64,000 nucleotides of DNA from contig PHFB01000012.1 of the NCBI GenBank assembly GCA_002841355.1, positions 1 to 64,000 on the forward strand. The letters run 5' to 3'. Numbering within the stretch: position 1 is the stretch's first letter; each line of letters begins with the position of its first letter. Shown piece after piece: positions 36,444 to 45,692 of this stretch. Position numbers and translations under genes: made by a program. Under the pieces are notes generated by a model. The model made no database searches and was not told the DNA's origin. It saw nothing but the letters and a program-made list of their open reading frames with translations. The stretch is from Actinobacteria bacterium HGW-Actinobacteria-1. Lineage in GTDB: Bacteria > Actinomycetota > Coriobacteriia > Anaerosomatales > Anaerosomataceae.

Positions 36444-37309
36444 GCGATCGCAACCGCCGCGCCCGCAACGCGCGCACCGTCGAGGCCGTCATGAAGGTCG
36501 TGACCGGCGCCTGCGTGGCGCTCGTCGTCGGTGCAGCAGTGCTCATCCTCGGGAAGATCGTCATCTCGGGCATACCCGGCATCAGCCTGGAGTTCCTGTT
36601 CTCGAAGCCGGGCATGGGCATGCGCGCGGGCGGCATCTTCCCGATCATCGTCGGAACCCTCATGCTCGTGACGCTCACGGCAGTGCTCGTGCTGCCGCTT
36701 GGCATCATGGCCGGTATCTACCTGGCCGAGTACGCCCCCAAGAACATCGTGACGCGCATCGTGCGTCTCTCGATCGCGAACATGGCCGGCGTGCCGTCGA
36801 TCGTCTATGGCCTGTTCGGCCTCGCGGTCTTCGTGTTGCTCATGCAGTTCGGCAAGTCGCTGCTTGCCTCGGCGCTCACGCTCACGTGTCTCACGCTGCC
36901 GGTCATCATCACCTCCACCGAGGAGGCGCTCCGGCAGATTCCGTCGGACCTGCGTCAGGCGGCGCTCGCGCTCGGCGCGACCCGCTGGCGCGCGATCTAC
37001 AAGGTGATCTTGCCGGCTGCAGCGCCGGGCATCGTGACCGGCTCGATCCTCGGCCTGTCGCGCGCTGCGGGAGAGACCGCACCGATCCTGGTTACCGGTG
37101 CCGCGTTCTTCCTGCCGCGACTGCCTGACTCGGTGTTCTCGCAGTACATGTCGCTCCCGTACCACCTGTACGTGCTCGCAACGCAAGTCCCGAACGTGCC
37201 GCCCGAGATCACCTGGGGCACGGCATTCGTACTCGTCGCCGGCGTGAGCATCGTGAGCATGATCGCCGGAGCATGGCGCTCGGTCCAAAGGAGGAAGGTC
37301 AAGTGGTGA
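36440..37309 (+). CDS. pstA: Phosphate ABC transporter permease PstA
   Basis: A 289-residue permease with six helices. The EAA-loop is [31 protein letters not shown], followed by [22 protein letters not shown], the PstA form. The ATG at 36440 overlaps the pstC stop; the longer frame from 35720 runs through pstC in another frame and is a shadow. Its end overlaps the pstB start region. Confidence 0.94.
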   Translation: MSDRNRRARNARTVEAVMKVVTGACVALVVGAAVLILGKIVISGIPGISLEFLFSKPGMGMRAGGIFPIIVGTLMLVTLTAVLVLPLGIMAGIYLAEYAPKNIVTRIVRLSIANMAGVPSIVYGLFGLAVFVLLMQFGKSLLASALTLTCLTLPVIITSTEEALRQIPSDLRQAALALGATRWRAIYKVILPAAAPGIVTGSILGLSRAAGETAPILVTGAAFFLPRLPDSVFSQYMSLPYHLYVLATQVPNVPPEITWGTAFVLVAGVSIVSMIAGAWRSVQRRKVKW

Positions 37310-38169
37310 TGTCAGCCGCTCTCGAAGAAGTCACGATGGAAGCGCCGCTCAGGCTTGTGGAGCCGGTGCGCATCGGCGCCGCTTCCGCCGAGAAGGTCTC
37401 GGGCAGCTTCGCGCTCAAAGATGTCTCGGTGGCGTACGGCAACGAGACCGTGATCGCAGGCGTGAACATGCTCGTCCCGTCACGCGCAGTGACGGCGCTT
37501 ATCGGCCCATCAGGCTGCGGCAAATCGACGCTTCTGCGGTGCCTCAACCGCATGAACGATGAGATCGGCAACGTCCGCGTCGGTGGCGCGGTGACACTGG
37601 ACGGTCTCGACATCTACCAGAAGAGCGTTGACCCGGTCGATCTGCGGATGCGCGTGGGCCAGGTGTTCCAGCGGCCCAACCCATTCCCGATGTCGATCTA
37701 CGACAACGTCGCGTTCGGACCGCGGACGCAAGGCGTGCGCAAGCGCGAGGAGCTCGACGCGATCATCGAAGCCGCGCTTCGGGACGCTGCGCTCTGGGAC
37801 GAGGTGAAGAACCACCTCAAGAAGCACGCGTTCGAGCTCTCCGGCGGCCAGCAGCAGCGCCTGTGCATCGCTCGCGCGCTCGCGACCAAGCCGGAGGTGC
37901 TGCTGATGGACGAGCCCGCCTCGGCGCTCGATCCGATCTCCACGCAGCAGATCGAGGACACCATCGCGGAGCTCAAAGATATGGTCACCATCGTGATCGT
38001 CACGCACAACATGCAGCAGGCAGCGCGTATCTCGGACCAGACCGCGTTCATGCTGCGCGAATCGATGGATCAGCCCGCGCATCTTGTTGAAGTTGGCGAG
38101 ACGAAGCGGCTGTTCACCAACCCCGACGACAAGCGTACCGAGTCGTACATCACGGGCCGTTTCGGCTAG
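37303..38169 (+). CDS. pstB: Phosphate ABC transporter ATPase PstB
   Basis: A 288-residue ATPase. Walker A is [10 protein letters not shown]-loop in [11 protein letters not shown], signature LSGGQQQR, Walker [14 protein letters not shown] and the H-loop THNMQQA; all are PstB-specific forms. The first about 40 residues are an extra N-terminal extension. GTG at 37303 has the best-spaced GGAGG; GTG 37306 and ATG 37309 are alternatives. Last in pstSCAB; no phoU follows, which is unusual because phoU commonly ends this operon and restrains PhoR signalling. Confidence 0.95.
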   Translation: MVMSAALEEVTMEAPLRLVEPVRIGAASAEKVSGSFALKDVSVAYGNETVIAGVNMLVPSRAVTALIGPSGCGKSTLLRCLNRMNDEIGNVRVGGAVTLDGLDIYQKSVDPVDLRMRVGQVFQRPNPFPMSIYDNVAFGPRTQGVRKREELDAIIEAALRDAALWDEVKNHLKKHAFELSGGQQQRLCIARALATKPEVLLMDEPASALDPISTQQIEDTIAELKDMVTIVIVTHNMQQAARISDQTAFMLRESMDQPAHLVEVGETKRLFTNPDDKRTESYITGRFG

Positions 38170-38193
38170 GCGCATCGCGTTTCCCGAAAAGTG

Positions 38194-38223
38194 AACGGCC
38201 CGCCTGGGGGGAGGCGGGCCGTT
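38194..38223 (+). terminator. Terminator hairpin 1 after pstB
   Basis: AACGGCCCGCCT (38194-38205) pairs perfectly over 12 bp with AGGCGGGCCGTT (38212-38223) around a GGGGGG loop, then CTGATTTTCC. It is 24 nt after the pstB stop. The preceding TCCCGAAAAGTG is nearly repeated before hairpin 2. Confidence 0.8.
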
Positions 38224-38252
38224 CTGATTTTCCAGGATAGTCCCGGAAAGCA

Positions 38253-38282
38253 AACGAGGCGCGTGGGGGGACGCGCCCCGTT
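38253..38282 (+). terminator. Covarying terminator-like hairpin 2 after pstB
   Basis: AACGAGGCGCGT (38253-38264) pairs with ACGCGCCCCGTT (38271-38282), 11 of 12 positions, with the same GGGGGG loop. It is preceded by TCCCGGAAAGCA and followed by CTG, as in hairpin 1, exactly 59 nt away. Three base pairs are exchanged in compensating fashion between the two copies. Confidence 0.7.
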
Positions 38283-38408
38283 CTGTCGAGCGGCGTCCCC
38301 GATCCGAGGGGGGAGGGATGGACCAGGTCGCACTACTCGGGAAAGCAGAAAGCAACGAGCGTGCCAAAGTGGGTAGAATTCTAGGCATCCGGATGAGAGG
38401 AAATCTTC

Positions 38409-39356
38409 GTGGAACGAGTCTGGTTGCCTGCCCTGAGCAGAGACGTGTCGCGCGTTGCACTCGGCACCTGGTCGATGGGCGGTTGGATGTGGGGCGGCGC
38501 CGACAAAGACGCCGCGCGCGCCACGATCGAGCGCGCGCTTGACGCAGGCATCGACATCATCGACACGGCTCCAGCGTACGGCTTCGGGCTCTCGGAGGAG
38601 TTGCTTGGCGAGGTGCTCGACAAGCGCGGTACCAGGGGCGAGGTCGTTATCGCGACGAAGCTTGGACTCTCCTGGGACTCCCGTCACGAACCGTGGCGCG
38701 ACTCCTCGCCGGGGCGCATCCGGGAGGAGGTCGTGGCGTCGCTCTCGCGGCTGCGCACCGACTACATCGACCTGTATCAGGTGCATTGGCCCGACCCGAA
38801 GGTGGAGCTTGACCAGACGGCGGCCGAACTTCGCATGCTAGTGGAGGAGGGTCTCGTCCGTGCGGTCGGCGTCTGCAACTACTCGGCCGACCAGATGCAG
38901 GAGTTCTGCGCAGGCGGCCGTCTCGACGCATCGCAGTTCCGCTACAACCTATTCGAGCGTGTGGTTGAGGAGGACGTTCTGCCGTTCTGCCGCGCTCGCG
39001 GGCTCATAACGCTCGCCTATAGCCCGCTCGCGCGCGGTCTCCTCTCGGGGAAGATGACGCGAAGCCACGAAGCGACCGATCAGGCGCGACGGGGCGACAT
39101 GTTCCACGGCGAAGCGTACGCGCGGCATCTCTCGGCAGTGAAGCGGCTCGATGCGTTCGCGCAGGAGCAGTACGGGCGACGCGTCGTCCACCTGGCGATT
39201 CGCTGGCTGCTCGATCAGCCCGGGCTCACCATCGCGCTTTGGGGCGCGCGAAAGCCGGAGCAGATCGACGCCGCCGAGGGAGTTGACGGGTTCACGCTCG
39301 ATGCGTCCGCGATGGTCGAGATCGACCGGATCCTTGCCGAGGAGCTCGGCGCCTGA
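38409..39356 (+). CDS. Aldo/keto reductase
   Basis: A 315-residue NADPH-dependent aldo/keto reductase with a TIM-barrel fold. The catalytic tetrad is visible: Asp and Tyr in IIDTAPAYG, Lys in VIATKLGL, and His in YQVHWPDP. It ends with an ALWGARKPEQ segment, as in the Tas/YajO-like branch. Start is a GTG at 38409 with GAGAGGA upstream. A TAGAAT box at 38374-38379 may be its -10. Its substrate is unknown. It ends 1 nt from the convergent MFS gene. Confidence 0.9.
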   Translation: MERVWLPALSRDVSRVALGTWSMGGWMWGGADKDAARATIERALDAGIDIIDTAPAYGFGLSEELLGEVLDKRGTRGEVVIATKLGLSWDSRHEPWRDSSPGRIREEVVASLSRLRTDYIDLYQVHWPDPKVELDQTAAELRMLVEEGLVRAVGVCNYSADQMQEFCAGGRLDASQFRYNLFERVVEEDVLPFCRARGLITLAYSPLARGLLSGKMTRSHEATDQARRGDMFHGEAYARHLSAVKRLDAFAQEQYGRRVVHLAIRWLLDQPGLTIALWGARKPEQIDAAEGVDGFTLDASAMVEIDRILAEELGA

Positions 39357-39357
39357 C

Positions 39358-40701
39358 TCAGCAGTGCGCACCCTTCTCGCACAGCAGTGCAGGACGCATC
39401 AGGAGGAGTGCGGCGTAGGCGAGCAAGACGGTCGCTCCAGCGAAGATCGACCACGGCACTGTGATCAGGTCGCCCAGGGCGCCGAACGCGAGCGACCCGA
39501 ACGGCATCATGCCCATGAACGCGATGACGAAGAGCGCCATGATGCGGCCCCGGAGGTTGTTGGGTGCCGCCGTCTGCAGGTTCGAGTTGATGCTCGACAC
39601 GCACGCCAGGAACGCCGCGCCGAGGACCAGCAGCAGCGCGCAGGAGAGCACGAACGAGCGTGAGAACGAGAGCGCTATCGCGCCAAGCGCCATGACGGTG
39701 AGCGCGTAGCGGATGATGCGCTCGCGCCGAACGCTGCGCGGCAGCGAGGCCACCGTGAGCGCACCGATGAGCGCGCCCGCGCCGTTGAAGACCATCAGCG
39801 TCGAGTAACCGGTGCTTCCGAGACCGAGGATGCTCTTCGCGAACGCCGGTAGCAGCGTCATGAACGGCATCCCGAAGATCGTCAGCATAGCGACTGTGAG
39901 CAGGTGCATCGCGACGTGCCGGTGCTGGCGCGCGTACAGTACACCCGCGCCGAGCGTTCTGGCGGTCGACTGGCCGTCACGCTTCTGGACCTCTTGCGCG
40001 GGCTTGATGACTGCGAGCGCCCAGATGACGAAGAGGAAACTCACTGCGTTCACCAGGAACACCATGGTGATGCCGAGGTTCTCGTTCTTCGCGAAGCCGA
40101 GCATGATCGACGCGGTCACCACCGGCCCGAGCAGACGGGCCGCATTGAACTGAGCAGAGCTCAGTGCGATCGCGTTCAGGAGCGAGGATCGCGGCACAAG
40201 GTCGGGCACCATCGTCTGCCATGCGGGGAACATGAATGCGGAAACGACACCGCCGGCAAGCGTGAGGCCGTAGATCCAGTGCATGGTGATGTGTCCGGTG
40301 TAGTTGAGGTACGCGAACGCGCCTGCCTGGCCCATCAGGATGACCTGCGCCCAGATGAGCAGCTTGCGGCGATCCACGTAGTCCACGAGCGACCCGGCGA
40401 AGAGCGTGAGGAACAGAATCGGGATTCCCGAGAGGAAGTTCACGATGCCGAGCGATGAGGAGGAGTTCGTGAGGGCGTAGATGACCCATGAAAGCGCCAC
40501 GGTCTGTGTCCACGTGCCCACATTCGAGAGCAGCGCCCCGAAGAAGAAGTACGTGTAGTCACGGTGGCGGAACGACTCGAACGTGGAGAGGCCGCGCAGG
40601 ATCCGCCGGGGCGGTACCGAGGCATCGGCCTGGTACGTCGGGGTGTCCTCGGGCAACGGCGCCTGTGGTTCGTCCATCTTGGTGAGTGGGTGGTGCGTCA
40701 T
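39358..40701 (-). CDS. MFS transporter, MFS_3/enterobactin-exporter type
   Basis: A 447-residue transporter with 12 predicted helices. The first helices carry FGALLSNVGTWTQTVALSWV, typical of the MFS_3 (EntS-like) family, and VDRRKLLIWAQ is the loop 2-3 motif. Members export siderophores or drugs; the substrate here is unknown. The start is the ATG at 40701, after CAGGAGAG on the minus strand; an ATG at 40725 in the same frame lies in the promoter. It follows the glutamate-synthase-like gene but is separated from it by a strong hairpin. Confidence 0.86.
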   Translation of the reverse strand: MTHHPLTKMDEPQAPLPEDTPTYQADASVPPRRILRGLSTFESFRHRDYTYFFFGALLSNVGTWTQTVALSWVIYALTNSSSSLGIVNFLSGIPILFLTLFAGSLVDYVDRRKLLIWAQVILMGQAGAFAYLNYTGHITMHWIYGLTLAGGVVSAFMFPAWQTMVPDLVPRSSLLNAIALSSAQFNAARLLGPVVTASIMLGFAKNENLGITMVFLVNAVSFLFVIWALAVIKPAQEVQKRDGQSTARTLGAGVLYARQHRHVAMHLLTVAMLTIFGMPFMTLLPAFAKSILGLGSTGYSTLMVFNGAGALIGALTVASLPRSVRRERIIRYALTVMALGAIALSFSRSFVLSCALLLVLGAAFLACVSSINSNLQTAAPNNLRGRIMALFVIAFMGMMPFGSLAFGALGDLITVPWSIFAGATVLLAYAALLLMRPALLCEKGAHC

Positions 40702-40725
40702 GTGTCTGGCTCTCCTGTAACTCAA

Positions 40726-40758
40726 AGCGCCGCCCCCGGAAGTCCCGGGGGCGGCGCT
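40726..40758 (-). terminator. Terminator after the glutamate-synthase-like gene
   Basis: A 14-bp perfect stem: AGCGCCGCCCCCGG (40726-40739) with CCGGGGGCGGCGCT (40745-40758), 5-nt loop. It lies 27 nt past the stop of the minus-strand gene at 40786, followed on that strand by TTGAGTT, and just before the MFS gene start. Confidence 0.7.
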
Positions 40759-40785
40759 GGTGTGCGCCGGTATGTCAGTCTACAC

Positions 40786-42381
40786 CTACTCGCTGACGAT
40801 TCGCATGGCCTCGTCGCGCTGCACGTCCATCACGTATGTGAGTCCCGATACGCGCGCGGCCTCCTCGGTAAGCGCGAAGACGTCGCCGCGCGAGATCGAG
40901 GGGATGTCGAACTTGCGGCTGCCGCTCATGAACTGCTGCAGTCCCACCTTGATCTTGTCGCTGAAGGTATAGAGCGCGATCGCACCCAGCGGGAGCGCGT
41001 CGACCTCAGCGCCGTACTTGGCCTTGAGCGTCTCGTAGCTCACGAAGATCTCCTCTTTGCTGCCGCCGAACTCGGAGACGGCCTTGGGGAGGTTCTCCTC
41101 CTTCATCCACAGGTCGATGTTCTTGCCGACGAAGCCCGGGATCATGAGCGCACGGCCCATGCACACGGCCTTCGTGTGCGGCGAGCCCATGGCGAGGACT
41201 TTGTAGATGTGATCCTCGCTTGAGAACCCTCCGGCGATGGCAATGTCGGGAACGTACGCTGTCGGGCAGCATTCGCGCAGTTTGTTGATGAGGTCGTTCG
41301 TCATGCACTGCAGGTAGAAGGTCGGGATGCCCCACTCTTCCATCATGCGCCACGGGCTCATGCCGGTGCCGCCGGGCGCACCGTCGATCGTGAGCAGGTC
41401 GATGCGGGCGTTGCTCGACCACTTGATGGCCATCGCGAGTTCGCGCATGCCGTAGGCGCCCGTCTTGAGCGTGACGCGCTTCGCGCCGAGCGCGCGCAGT
41501 CGTGCGACCTCGGCATAGAAGCCTTCCTCATCGATGAAGCCGAGGCGAGAGTGGCGCTCGAACTGACGGATGGCGCCCTCCTTGAACGCGGCCTGGATTG
41601 CCGGGTCGCTCGGATCGGGGGTGACGAGGTAGCCGCGGCTCTGAAGCTCCAGCGCGCGCTCGAGCGAGTTCACCTTGATCTCGCCGCCGATGCACTTTGC
41701 GCCCTGGCCCCACTTGAGCTCCATCGTCTCGACGCCGAGCTTCTCGACGACGTACTCGGCAACGCCGAGGCGCGTGTCCTCGACATTCATCTGCACGAGG
41801 ATGTCGCCGTACCCCTCGTGGTAGCGGCGGTAGTTCTCCACGCGGCGCTCCATGTCGGGCGCCTTGGTGACCTTGCCGTTGGCATCGCGCTCGAGTAGCG
41901 GGTCAATGCCGCAGACATTCTCGCCGCACACGAGCGAGATGCCGCTGATGGCGGCGCCCACCGCGAAGTGCTCCCAGTTCTTGCGGGCGATCTCGGTGGA
42001 GCCGAGCGCGCCCGTGAAGATCGGTACGCGCATCTTGACCTTGTTTACATCGCCGAAGACGGTCTCGGTATTCGCGTTCGGGAAGAGCGTGTTATCCGGG
42101 TTACCGACCACTCCTCCGGGCAGGCCGTCTGCGCCCATCGCGTAGCCCATGATGTTGAGGTGCGAGTAATCGATCGGGTAATCCTTGTCGCCGCCAGCCG
42201 TGACCTCACCGAACGGACCGGGGTAGATCACCTCTCGGCCGCGGAAGGACGCCTTGAAAACCTCGCAGTTGCCGCGGCAGCCGTCGACGCACCTCGTGCA
42301 GATCCCAGAAGCCGGTGAGACGTCGCGTGATCGGTTCGACGTCTGGGTCGCCTCGTTCGCGTTCGGGCGTTGCAGAGTCAT
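40786..42381 (-). CDS. FMN-binding glutamate synthase-like protein
   Basis: A 531-residue protein of the glutamate synthase FMN-domain family (GltS central-domain type). The N-terminus has a CTRCVDGCRGNC cluster (four Cys) that could hold an Fe-S centre. The TIM-barrel part has ALGSTEIARKNWEHFAVGAA, the ELKWGQGAKCIGGEIK segment and LLTIDGAPGGTGMSPWRMMEEWG, the FMN phosphate and substrate site. There is no glutaminase domain, so it must receive ammonia or another donor, as in archaeal-type and clostridial stand-alone forms. It is divergent from glnA, which supports a role in nitrogen assimilation. It could also be a related aminoacid/2-oxoacid oxidoreductase. Confidence 0.87.
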   Translation of the reverse strand: MTLQRPNANEATQTSNRSRDVSPASGICTRCVDGCRGNCEVFKASFRGREVIYPGPFGEVTAGGDKDYPIDYSHLNIMGYAMGADGLPGGVVGNPDNTLFPNANTETVFGDVNKVKMRVPIFTGALGSTEIARKNWEHFAVGAAISGISLVCGENVCGIDPLLERDANGKVTKAPDMERRVENYRRYHEGYGDILVQMNVEDTRLGVAEYVVEKLGVETMELKWGQGAKCIGGEIKVNSLERALELQSRGYLVTPDPSDPAIQAAFKEGAIRQFERHSRLGFIDEEGFYAEVARLRALGAKRVTLKTGAYGMRELAMAIKWSSNARIDLLTIDGAPGGTGMSPWRMMEEWGIPTFYLQCMTNDLINKLRECCPTAYVPDIAIAGGFSSEDHIYKVLAMGSPHTKAVCMGRALMIPGFVGKNIDLWMKEENLPKAVSEFGGSKEEIFVSYETLKAKYGAEVDALPLGAIALYTFSDKIKVGLQQFMSGSRKFDIPSISRGDVFALTEEAARVSGLTYVMDVQRDEAMRIVSE

Positions 42382-42445
42382 GCCTTCCCCTTCCCCAATT
42401 TAGCGCTCCGGACCCCCATGCCCGGCTGCTTTCGGCTATCGTAGC

Positions 42446-42483
42446 GTAACGTGATGGAAACACAGCAGAAAACGCGCGGAAAT
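42446..42483 (+). promoter_or_regulatory. GlnR-box-like operator upstream of glnA
   Basis: Four pentamers at an exact 11-nt period: GTAAC (42446-42450), GAAAC (42457-42461), GAAAA (42468-42472), GAAAT (42479-42483). This matches the actinobacterial GlnR box a-n6-b pattern (GTnAC-n6-GAAAC, twice), with the third unit degenerate. It lies 27-64 nt before the glnA GTG, between glnA and the divergent glutamate-synthase-like gene. Confidence 0.6.
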
Positions 42484-42509
42484 CTGCTACGAATCCGAGG
42501 AGGGGGAGC

Positions 42510-43838
42510 GTGCCCGATCAGCTGAAGCACGACGTGATCAAGACGATCAAGGACCAGAAGATCGAGTTCATCCATCTGTGGTTCACCGACGTACTCGGGT
42601 TCCTGAAGAGCTTCACGATCGATGTGGAGGAACTCGAACTCGCGATGACCGAGGGGATGGGGTTCGACGGGAGCTCGATCCAGGGGTTCGCGCGCATCCA
42701 GGAGTCCGACATGATCGCACTGCCGGACCCGACGACGCTGCAGATCCTTCCGTGGCGGCAGAAGGGCGCGCTTGTGGCGACGATGTTCTGCGACATCGTG
42801 CGTCCTGAAGGCGGCTACTACGACGCCGACCCGCGCTACGTCCTTCGTCGGAACCTCGAACGGGCCAGGGCCTTGGGCTTTGACTTCTTCATCGGACCGG
42901 AGCTTGAGTACTACTACCTCAAGAGCGATACCGAGCCGGAGGTGCTCGACCACGCCACGTACTTCGATCAGACGACTCGCGACCTTGCCGTGGACCTTCG
43001 CAAGGACACCGTGCGCGCGCTGAAGCGCTTCGGCATCCAGGTCGAGTACAGCCACCATGAGGTCGGTCCCAGCCAGCACGAGATCGACCTGCGCTACTGC
43101 GAGGCTCTCAAGATGGCCGACAACGTGATGACGTATCGCGTCGTCGTGAAGGAGATCGCGCAGGAGAACGGCGTCTACGCGACGTTCATGCCGAAGCCGC
43201 TTTACGGCGAGGCCGGCAGTGGCATGCATGTGCACCAGTCGCTGTTCAAGGACGGCCGAAACGCATTCCACGACGCTGACGATCCGCATCACCTCTCGGC
43301 AACCGCCAAGTCCTACATCGCCGGCATCCTCGCGCACGCCCGCGAGATCTGCGCGGTGACGAACCAGTGGGTGAACTCATACAAGCGGCTTGTCTCGGGC
43401 TACGAGGCACCGGTGTACATCTGCTGGGCGCACCGCAACCGCTCCGCTTTGGTGCGGGTGCCGATGTACAAGCCGGGCAAAGAGAACGCGACGCGTATCG
43501 AACTCCGCTCGCCGGATCCGGCCTGCAATCCGTATCTCGCATTCTCGGTCATGCTGGCCGCGGGCCTCGACGGCATCGAGAAGGGGCTTACGCTGCCCGC
43601 CGATGTTGTCGACGACGTATACGAGATGTCCGAGGAGCGCCGAGCCGAGCTTGGCATCGGTCAGCTGCCGGAGGACCTCTACGAGGCGATCAGGGAGATG
43701 GAGAAGAGCGATCTGGTGCGCCAGGCGCTTGGCGACCAGGTCTTCGAGTGGTTCCTACGCAACAAGAAGGCCGAGTGGAACAGCTACCGCACACGGGTTA
43801 CGCCGTTCGAGCTGGATGAGTATCTGCCGCTGCTCTAA
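42510..43838 (+). CDS. glnA: Glutamine synthetase, type I
   Basis: A 442-residue type I glutamine synthetase, making glutamine from glutamate, ammonia and ATP. It has DGSSIQGFARIQESD, the metal/glutamate site EVGPSQHEIDL, GSGMHVHQSLFKDG and NRSALVRVP. It is shorter than the 470-residue beta form and lacks the adenylylated tyrosine context, so it is the alpha form, expected to be feedback-inhibited by glutamine rather than adenylylated. GTG at 42510 follows GAGGAGGGGGAGC. It has a GlnR-like operator upstream and a 17-bp terminator downstream. Confidence 0.96.
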   Translation: MPDQLKHDVIKTIKDQKIEFIHLWFTDVLGFLKSFTIDVEELELAMTEGMGFDGSSIQGFARIQESDMIALPDPTTLQILPWRQKGALVATMFCDIVRPEGGYYDADPRYVLRRNLERARALGFDFFIGPELEYYYLKSDTEPEVLDHATYFDQTTRDLAVDLRKDTVRALKRFGIQVEYSHHEVGPSQHEIDLRYCEALKMADNVMTYRVVVKEIAQENGVYATFMPKPLYGEAGSGMHVHQSLFKDGRNAFHDADDPHHLSATAKSYIAGILAHAREICAVTNQWVNSYKRLVSGYEAPVYICWAHRNRSALVRVPMYKPGKENATRIELRSPDPACNPYLAFSVMLAAGLDGIEKGLTLPADVVDDVYEMSEERRAELGIGQLPEDLYEAIREMEKSDLVRQALGDQVFEWFLRNKKAEWNSYRTRVTPFELDEYLPLL

Positions 43839-43859
43839 GGGAGCGGTCTGGCAGTGTAT

Positions 43860-43897
43860 GAAGAAGGGCCGCCGGGATGACCCGGCGGCCCTTCTTC
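43860..43897. terminator. Bidirectional terminator after glnA
   Basis: GAAGAAGGGCCGCCGGG (43860-43876) pairs perfectly over 17 bp with its complement at 43881-43897 around an ATGA loop. Each strand's descending arm ends in CTTCTTC. It lies between glnA and the convergent CWB2 gene ending at 43919. Confidence 0.85.
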
Positions 43898-43918
43898 ATC
43901 GTGGCGCAGGGCGAGAGT

Positions 43919-45475
43919 CTACTCTGCGCTCCACTTCTCGGTTGCAAGTGAGCGGAGGTCGATCCTCTCGGACGAACGCTCCTCGCTTGTGGGCCGTGCG
44001 CCAGTTGGCGCGACCCCGATGGATTGGTTGAGGAACAGGGAAAGCGGAGAGGTGCTCGAGAGCATTACCCAGCCGGTCGGGTTGTCGATGTCGTAGACGC
44101 GCTCGGAGATATTGAGCATTCGGACTGCATTGTCAAACGTAGCCGCAGTGAGCGCCTTGGTGCTGCCGTATACCTCAAGGTCGTTCACGTAGGGGCCGTT
44201 GTGTTCGAGCGTGTTCTCCGAGTAGGTGAGGTAGTCGGGCATCGAGAGCGCGAGACATCCGCCCCAATGCCCCAGAGCCGCACCACCGGAGAGTGCGTCG
44301 GGGAAGTCGGCGCCGCTCGCGAGGCCCATGATGTCCCAGGGACCGAACGAGGTCGCGAGGGAGTAGGCGGTCGCGTAGCGGTCCGGCCCGGCGAATCGCG
44401 CGAAGTAGAGGCCGCTCGGTACGTAGCTGTCGAGCACTCCGAGTATGTTGTCGCTCACGGCCTGCTCGCTACCGACGACGAAGACAAGATCGGAGCCTCG
44501 ATCGACCATGTACTTCCAGGCGCGAGCTGTCTCTACCGGCACCTTGGTCGTCGTGGTGAGCAGGATCGGCAGACCGTAATGAGCCGAGATGGGTGACGCC
44601 GCGAGAGCATCAGCGAAGCTGTCGCCACGGCACACGAACGGGATCGTGCCGCCTTCGAAGTACTCCGCCGGAAGCGCGTAGATGACCTGCTCGGCGGTTG
44701 CGTAGCGATTCGCGCCGCCAAGGCGCGTTATGCTCGTGATGCCGCGTGCGGTCAGTTGAGCCTTCACGACATCTGACACGGCGACGGTGCTGCCGATGAT
44801 GTATGCGTGAGTCGCGCCCAGCCGCTCGATCTCGTCACCGATGACGTCAGGCAGTGCGGTGGGCTTCGTGAGCAGGATCGGTGCGTCATTGACACCAGCG
44901 AGCGGTGCCGCCGAGAGCGCGTCGGCAAAGCCAAGCCCGCTCGCGATGACGACGGTGTCCGCGGACGCGAAGTATGACTTCGATATCGCGGCGGAGGTGC
45001 CGTACCGGTCTGGCCCTGCGACCCGATAGACCCGGTTGGCGATGAGGTCCGCGATGGGGCGGAGCCATACGTCCACGCCAGTCAGCGCATCATCAACCGG
45101 CGTCAGATAGGCATGCGACTCCTCGAGGGGCAGGCCGCTGAACCAGTAGACCTGGTCCCGGTAGACGCCGGTCAGGTCCTCGAATGCGATGATGACCGGG
45201 GTTGCATTCGGCAGGTCCGTTACAGTGTAGTTGCCGCTGGCGTCGACGATCGCGCTGCCAAGCACGGTTCTGACGGGAGTGTCTGCCCAGAGGTCCTCGG
45301 CGTCGAACACTTCGACGCGCACCCCAGGAAGTGCGGTTCCGGGGGAGCCCCACAACTCCACGCGTCCACTGATGCTCGAGAGCGCAAATGCAGATCCTGC
45401 AGAGCCGAAGACTGCGATTGCGGCCATGAGTGTGGCGATGAACGTGATCCGTAGAACGAGCGGTAGACGTTTCAC
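43919..45475 (-). CDS. Secreted CWB2 protein with an N-terminal carboxypeptidase-regulatory-like domain
   Basis: A 518-residue exported protein. After a signal peptide ending near GSAFA, residues about 33-135 contain ISGRVELWG, VRVEVFDAED and DASGNYTVTDLP, the pattern of a CarboxypepD_reg/SdrD-B-like beta-sandwich. Three CWB2 repeats follow, opening RVAGPDRYGTSAAISK, RLGGANRYATAEQVIY and RFAGPDRYATAYSLAT. The last about 45 residues form a low-complexity tail with no membrane helix or sortase motif. Expected to sit on the cell wall. Role unknown. Confidence 0.87.
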   Translation of the reverse strand: MKRLPLVLRITFIATLMAAIAVFGSAGSAFALSSISGRVELWGSPGTALPGVRVEVFDAEDLWADTPVRTVLGSAIVDASGNYTVTDLPNATPVIIAFEDLTGVYRDQVYWFSGLPLEESHAYLTPVDDALTGVDVWLRPIADLIANRVYRVAGPDRYGTSAAISKSYFASADTVVIASGLGFADALSAAPLAGVNDAPILLTKPTALPDVIGDEIERLGATHAYIIGSTVAVSDVVKAQLTARGITSITRLGGANRYATAEQVIYALPAEYFEGGTIPFVCRGDSFADALAASPISAHYGLPILLTTTTKVPVETARAWKYMVDRGSDLVFVVGSEQAVSDNILGVLDSYVPSGLYFARFAGPDRYATAYSLATSFGPWDIMGLASGADFPDALSGGAALGHWGGCLALSMPDYLTYSENTLEHNGPYVNDLEVYGSTKALTAATFDNAVRMLNISERVYDIDNPTGWVMLSSTSPLSLFLNQSIGVAPTGARPTSEERSSERIDLRSLATEKWSAE

Positions 45476-45531
45476 GGTTGCCCCAGACTGTCCGTGTGTG
45501 CGGCTTCACAACGGTGTGCGCACGATGTCAG

Positions 45532-45600
45532 ATACCGCGGTATTCGCTTCTGTTGCCTCGGCTCCTGTATTCGGTCACCTGCACAGTGAAGGAGAAGCGA
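45532..45600. other. Structured divergent region with a 12-bp palindrome
   Basis: The 217-nt gap 45476-45692 holds the perfect palindrome ATACCGCGGTAT (45532-45543) and, next to it, TCGCTTCT (45544-45551) that pairs with AGAAGCGA (45593-45600) around 41 nt. It may hold a regulator site or an RNA leader for the divergent genes; it does not match riboswitch classes that I know. Confidence 0.35.
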
Positions 45601-45692
45601 CCGTTCGTCAGCTGAATATCCAGTCGCTGGTAGCCAATGCCGAGACAAACGGTAGCAATATGGTACTAGGCGGTGCAAATGGAGGGTCTCCG

